Below are positions 59,936 through 64,000 of a DNA stretch of 64,000 nt, in pieces; within the stretch, counting starts at the first letter, position 1, and the number at the start of each line of letters is the position of its first letter. Made by a program: the position numbers and the translations under genes. The notes under the pieces are model-generated. The model searched no databases. It had not been told where the DNA came from and saw only the letters and a list, made by a program, of their open reading frames with translations. This DNA comes from Sporolactobacillus laevolacticus DSM 442 (GTDB lineage Bacteria; Bacillota; Bacilli; Bacillales; Sporolactobacillaceae), in assembly GCF_000497245.1 (NCBI RefSeq), contig NZ_AWTC01000005.1, positions 1,588-65,587 on the forward strand, written 5' to 3'.

Positions 59936-62407
59936 TCAATTCGCATATTCAGGAACATCAAAAACTAAATTGTATTTAGAAATGATACTGTACATGCTGT
60001 CAATCATTGGTGTTTGCTTAACTGCCCAACCAACATCTGTCGCATATTGATGCGCGGCGTTCCCCATCACGAGTGCTTCCGGATTCCAGCGCATCTTGTA
60101 CAGCGTATCCTGGTGGTAAGTTGAATTATAGACATAATTTGTAGCGATCCAAGCTGCACCACCTTCGATCGCTTTAGCAGGCGTCGTCCAGCCATGGCTA
60201 TAGGCATAGGCGGCTCCGCTATTCACTGCACTTCCATCGTAAGCGCCAATCCCAAACATGTTGTAGACGGTTGTGCCGTTGTACACGACACCTTTTGAAA
60301 GTGTCGAGTTACCATTCCCGGTTTCAAGCAGCGCGTGAGCAACCAAGTATACCTCGTTCACTTTACTATCCGCCGCCGCTTGTCTAAATGCATCACCGTA
60401 TCCTGAAAGAATGCCTTTACCATTCAAAAGTGCGTTCATATCTGCCGTAGAAATATTTGCTAGAGACGAAAGCTTTAGAAACTGATAGTATTCGACACTG
60501 CCTTTTGCAAAGTTCTTTGGATTTAAATAGTTCGCAAGATCCGCACTACTGTTCACTGCCTGTTCTTTCACTAACGCTTGTCCAAAGGAAATTGGATATT
60601 TTGTAGTGATGTAAGCAGAATTGCCGTCCTGAATGGTTGTTGTTGTCTCGTTTTTTAAATAATCTCCATAAACATAGCCGTCTTTTCCATCATAACTTAT
60701 TTTTTTCCAGCCATCCGGGGCATCAGCAAGCATTTCAACGAGCGTCCCGGCTTTTAGCACACCGTAACTATTATATGAGGTTCCGGGTCCTTGACGAAAG
60801 TTGACGCCCGTTGTAATTAAGCCAAGCGTTGTTGATGAAGATGGAGAATCTGAAGATGATGAATCGGATGATGATTGACCGGATCCGCTGCTGCTATTGG
60901 GCTTTGTAACGTACGTTCCGGATACATAGGCAGTGCCGCCATTGTACTTGATTTTCAGCCAATCACCACTGACTTCGACCACCTCTATACTGCTTCCTTT
61001 TTTCAAAGTCGTCAGAACATTATTCGAAGTTGATGCCCCTGAGCGAACATTCAGGTTTGCAGTTGTGGTCCCCGTGTAGAGAACCGGTTCACTTGAGCTT
61101 CCGGATCCTGAATTGCTTGAGCTGTTTGTTCCGGAGTTACTTGAACTGCCGCTATCAGGCTTTTTCACAAAACTGTCAGACACATAAGCTGTTCCGCCGT
61201 TGTATTTGATTTTCAGCCAACCACCACTGACTTCAACGACCTCGACACTACTCCCTTTTTTCAAAGTCGCTAGAATCTTACTCGAAGTTGATGACCCTGA
61301 GCGAACATTCAGATTTGCAGTTGTGGTCCCCGTGTAGAGAACCGATTCACTTGAGCTTCCGGATCCTGAATTACTTGAGCTATTTGTTCCGGAGTTATTT
61401 GAACTGCCGCTATCAGGCTTCTTGACGTAGTCACTGGACACATAGGCTGTTCCACCGTTGTATTTGATTTTCAACCAATTCCCGCTGACTTCAACGATCT
61501 CGACACTGCTCCCTTTTTTCAAAGTCGTCAGGATTTTACTCGAGGTTGACGCCTCCGAACGCACATTCAGATTCGTGGTCGTGCTTCCGGAATAGAGGAC
61601 CTTTTGCTGTGAATTGCTCGTTCCGGAATTGCTTGAGCTGCTGCCGGGCTTCTTGACGAAGTCACTGGACACATAGGCCGTTCCGCCATTGTATTTGATT
61701 TTCAGCCATTGACCATTTGTTTCAACAACATCCACACTGCTTCCTTTTTTCAAAGTTGTCAGGACTTTGCTTGAGGTTGACGCCCCCGAACGCACATTCA
61801 AATTCGCTGTTGTAGTGCCTGTAAAAAGCGTTGCGGCATTGGACGGAGTACTCACCGATGAAGTGCCCGCCTGTTTTATGTAATCGTTAGAAACATAAGC
61901 TGATCCATCTTTATATTTGATCTGAAGCCAACCATCGTTTGTTTTTCCTGTGACTGTTACGGTTGTTCCCTTTTTCAGAGTTGTCAAAACGGTTCCCTTC
62001 GAGGACGGCAAAAGGCGAACATTTAGATTCGCTGTTGTTTCACCCTGATAGTTCGCAATTGATTGAACGGACAATGTCGGTGTTTGCGTCTGTGCGTCCG
62101 AAGCATGTATCACATAATAACCATCAACATACGCTGTTCGACCGTCATATTTAATCTTCAGCCAGTTTCCTTTCTCGCTTTTCTTATCTATCCCAATAAC
62201 ATCAAAAGTCTGATTCTTCTTCAACATGCCAATTTGTTGCTGATCGGTGCTTGGTGTACTGCGTACATTCAAGTTCGCAGTTGCCTGTCCTTTGTACGGT
62301 GTGAAGTTATCTTCTGCTGATGCGTGCGAAGGTGCTCCAGTGACAGCGGCAACTGCTGCTGCCGCGGCGAAAGTGCCGATAATAGTTAAATTACGATTTG
62401 GGCTCAT
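59936..62407 (-). CDS. Secreted N-acetylglucosaminidase with seven SH3b repeats
   Basis: Predicted 823-residue exported autolysin. Signal peptide 1-31 (ending SHASA). Seven bacterial SH3 domains at about 40-100, 120-178, 195-252, 272-329, 357-414, 443-500 and 528-585; the first six carry NLNVR and most carry WLKIKYNGGTAYVS. Gly/Ser/Asn-rich linkers join the later ones. The C-terminal LytG/Lyz-type glucosaminidase domain (about 615-815) has the catalytic Glu695 in VAHALLETGNG and YNMFGIGAYDG. It should cut glycan strands while SH3b domains hold the wall. Units 5 and 6 are near-identical including linker, at an 86-residue (258-bp) period. Confidence 0.92.
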   Translation of the reverse strand: MSPNRNLTIIGTFAAAAAVAAVTGAPSHASAEDNFTPYKGQATANLNVRSTPSTDQQQIGMLKKNQTFDVIGIDKKSEKGNWLKIKYDGRTAYVDGYYVIHASDAQTQTPTLSVQSIANYQGETTANLNVRLLPSSKGTVLTTLKKGTTVTVTGKTNDGWLQIKYKDGSAYVSNDYIKQAGTSSVSTPSNAATLFTGTTTANLNVRSGASTSSKVLTTLKKGSSVDVVETNGQWLKIKYNGGTAYVSSDFVKKPGSSSSNSGTSNSQQKVLYSGSTTTNLNVRSEASTSSKILTTLKKGSSVEIVEVSGNWLKIKYNGGTAYVSSDYVKKPDSGSSNNSGTNSSSNSGSGSSSESVLYTGTTTANLNVRSGSSTSSKILATLKKGSSVEVVEVSGGWLKIKYNGGTAYVSDSFVKKPDSGSSSNSGTNSSSNSGSGSSSEPVLYTGTTTANLNVRSGASTSNNVLTTLKKGSSIEVVEVSGDWLKIKYNGGTAYVSGTYVTKPNSSSGSGQSSSDSSSSDSPSSSTTLGLITTGVNFRQGPGTSYNSYGVLKAGTLVEMLADAPDGWKKISYDGKDGYVYGDYLKNETTTTIQDGNSAYITTKYPISFGQALVKEQAVNSSADLANYLNPKNFAKGSVEYYQFLKLSSLANISTADMNALLNGKGILSGYGDAFRQAAADSKVNEVYLVAHALLETGNGNSTLSKGVVYNGTTVYNMFGIGAYDGSAVNSGAAYAYSHGWTTPAKAIEGGAAWIATNYVYNSTYHQDTLYKMRWNPEALVMGNAAHQYATDVGWAVKQTPMIDSMYSIISKYNLVFDVPEYAN

Positions 62408-62889
62408 AATAAGCCACCCCCGAGTATAATAAAAATGATAGATTATATTTTTACCATTATATCGGAAAGTTATGGAAATTGTTTAGTCAAAACATTGATT
62501 TTACTAGGTTTTTAACAAAAAATTAATGAAAACGCATTAATCAATAGGTTGTTTGGCACAATCTTTTTATCCGTTTAGCATCTCACTGACACGTTCTAAT
62601 CATAACGTTCAAGGCCATTAGCTACTTGTTTTTTTGTCGTCACCATGTTTTTTTCTCACTCTACACAGTTTTTGTTCATCGATTTACGATTCAGGTATTG
62701 CAAGTCACAGTTAATCAAAAAAGAAAACCCAAGCATGCATTATTGAAGAATCAATAATTTAGAAGCATTTGTGTGTTGTTCATGTTCCTTCCATACCCCT
62801 TTCTTTTATAAGTTAAACGGAGGCATCCAAAGTTTTTCACAGACTTAATTTTCATCTTTGTCCCAAAACTTTTTGCGAAAAACAGGCAA
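62408..62889. other. AT-rich intergenic region
   Basis: About 480 bp with no trusted frame. It must hold the promoter of the glucosaminidase gene on minus; several TATAAT-like hexamers occur (for example at about 62456-62462) without a good partner. An inverted repeat ATTATTGA/TCAATAAT lies at about 62739-62758. I recognise no RNA. Confidence 0.4.
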
Positions 62890-62914
62890 TAAAAAAAGAG
62901 CCCCTCAAGGCTCT
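62890..62914 (-). terminator. Terminator of the C39-like gene
   Basis: Stem AGAGCC/GGCTCT with a 6-nt loop followed by TTTTTT on minus, 12 bp after the stop. Confidence 0.85.
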
Positions 62915-62925
62915 CAAATTGCATT

Positions 62926-63735
62926 TTATTTGGATGTATATGAAATGGCCTGATTGCCAAACTGTTTCCATGCTTGCACGAAAGAAGCTTTATTCGCTTT
63001 GCTTCCTGGTCCGCCCGCAAGCGGATCATTAAAATAGACATTCTTTTCATCATACCCTATTAATAGAACCGAATGCTCTTGAAAAGTGATACGTATCGTT
63101 CCCTGCCTTGTGCGCCATTCCCGCCATGCACTCTCTGGAACAGGTTGAAAGTTTATACTGGTGATCGTCCAAACCGGTTTGCCCGAAGCAATTTGTTTCT
63201 CTATTTGAGACCATGGTTTTCCCGTCAGATCGATCACTCGCCGACCTAAGTACTTCTGTGCCAGATCCGCCACAGGCCTATGGTAAACAGCATATCCTGG
63301 GTTACTGCGACTGCCGTGATACATATTGCCGACAAATCCCTCATTCGGATTCCCCATGAACTCGTCTGATTCAAAAGGTACTTTTTTTATCTGACTGGCC
63401 AGCGTCAGCTTATCAACGCTTATTCCGGCAGATTTCAGAAGCATAGTCAGGCTCGTGACTTCACAGCCGTTCGGCAGTTCGGGTTTTTGACTCACATAAG
63501 GCGCAGATAGCTTTTTTTCCTTTACTTCCACTTCAAACTTGCGCACTTTTTTTACAGGCTTGTCTTTCTGCGTAACTGATGTCTGATCCTTTGATTGCTG
63601 CTTCTCCGGATGACTTGCAGCAGCAGACAGCGTTTTACCTTCATCTTTATTATGCACCAAGAGCGTGATTACGAGTGCACATCCAAGAATGATTAATAGC
63701 ATCGTGGCTGAAGCGATAAATTTCTGTTTGCCCAT
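62926..63735 (-). CDS. Secreted C39-like (papain-fold) protein
   Basis: Predicted 269-residue protein. One N-terminal membrane segment (ASATMLLIILGCALVITLLV) acts as signal or anchor, followed by a Lys/Gln-rich linker. The peptidase_C39-like domain holds the Cys in LPNGCEVTSLTMLL, the His in EHSVLLIGYD and the Asp in YFNDPLAG. B. subtilis YvpB is similar. Substrate unknown. The ATG at 63735 has AAAGGAG upstream; the ATG at 63834 would overlap panE. Confidence 0.88.
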   Translation of the reverse strand: MGKQKFIASATMLLIILGCALVITLLVHNKDEGKTLSAAASHPEKQQSKDQTSVTQKDKPVKKVRKFEVEVKEKKLSAPYVSQKPELPNGCEVTSLTMLLKSAGISVDKLTLASQIKKVPFESDEFMGNPNEGFVGNMYHGSRSNPGYAVYHRPVADLAQKYLGRRVIDLTGKPWSQIEKQIASGKPVWTITSINFQPVPESAWREWRTRQGTIRITFQEHSVLLIGYDEKNVYFNDPLAGGPGSKANKASFVQAWKQFGNQAISYTSK

Positions 63736-63778
63736 CCTGTTCTCCTTTTCATTGAAAAATTCCCGTGAAAAGTAGCGA

Positions 63779-64000
63779 TTACGCTTTCTGGTTTTGACGA
63801 TCCATAAAGCGAAGAAGATGATAGATGGTTTCAATTGTAGTCACTGAAACGTCATAGGTTTCGGCTGTCTTAATAACGAAGCCGAGAATCGCGTCCAGCT
63901 CCATCTCGCGTCCGTTCTCAAAGTCCTGAAGCATGGATGTTTTGTGATTCTGTACCTTTTCATCAGGGAACAGTAAATTCTCTTGATAGTCACGTCCTAT
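63779..64000 (-). CDS. panE: Ketopantoate reductase, C-terminal part (cut by window edge)
   Basis: The last 73 codons of a minus-strand gene whose start lies beyond the right edge. KTSMLQDFENGREMELDAIL is the hallmark of the 2-dehydropantoate 2-reductase C-terminal domain, with the invariant Ser and Asp; TIYHLLRFMDRQ closes the protein. The enzyme makes pantoate for coenzyme A. The C39-like gene starts 43 bp after its stop. Confidence 0.88.
   Translation of the reverse strand: MGRDYQENLLFPDEKVQNHKTSMLQDFENGREMELDAILGFVIKTAETYDVSVTTIETIYHLLRFMDRQNQKA

Overview
The window reads as a chromosomal segment of a spore-former-type Firmicute of the order Bacillales. The order acpS / ydcC lipoprotein / alr / ndoAI-ndoA / rsbU-V-W-sigB / tex / sprT / tRNA cluster matches the Bacillus and Staphylococcus chromosome, and the SAM-I riboswitch, T-box leader, KimA and LevR-type regulator fit as well. 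A Sporolactobacillus-like genus is my guess only; nothing in the sequence proves the genus. The segment looks like core genome: I see no transposase, prophage, plasmid gene or CRISPR array.

Layout. 1-1.2 kb: twelve tRNA genes on the minus strand, followed at the left edge by what looks like the leader of an rRNA operon. 1.3-12.7 kb: minus-strand housekeeping and stress block (sprT, tex, sigB operon with its own sigma-B promoter, ndoA/ndoAI toxin-antitoxin, alr, ydcC, nnr, acpS). 12.9-18.9 kb: small single genes (rhomboid protease, 7Fe ferredoxin, comFB, 3D-domain wall protein, bdbD, DedA, ypuA, Dabb). 19.1-23.5 kb: methionine operon metI-metC-yitJ under a SAM-I riboswitch. 23.6-29.0 kb: a MacB-type export system with its own two-component system and msrA. 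29.4-31.2 kb: kimA potassium importer.

31.7-43.6 kb, plus strand: a fused anthranilate synthase gene whose leader carries an array of NAG triplets at exact 5-nt spacing, the signature of a TRAP binding site; a glycerophosphodiester phosphodiesterase; a LevR-type activator facing a sigma-54 promoter and a lactose/cellobiose-type PTS operon that starts with a small unrecognised membrane protein; rpiA; the ywnA-ywnB pair with matching operators; and a frameshifted yceI. 43.6-58.8 kb, minus strand: a ParB-like small protein, a Bcr/CflA drug exporter, and one long arginine/carbamoyl-phosphate operon argC-J-B-D-carA-carB-argF-argG-argH behind a T-box leader. The T-box leader has been enlarged by a dispersed repeat; a second copy of that repeat lies between argF and argG. 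59-64 kb: uppP, a glucosaminidase with seven SH3b repeats, a C39-like protein and the 3' end of a ketopantoate reductase gene.

Most noteworthy are the regulatory elements: the TRAP array on trpEG, the sigma-54/UAS control region, the repeat inside the T-box, the paired Rrf2-type operators, the 11-bp direct repeat in front of the export/two-component operon, and three intergenic patches of degenerate repeats with a period close to 21 nt. All calls come from reading the sequence; no database search was run.
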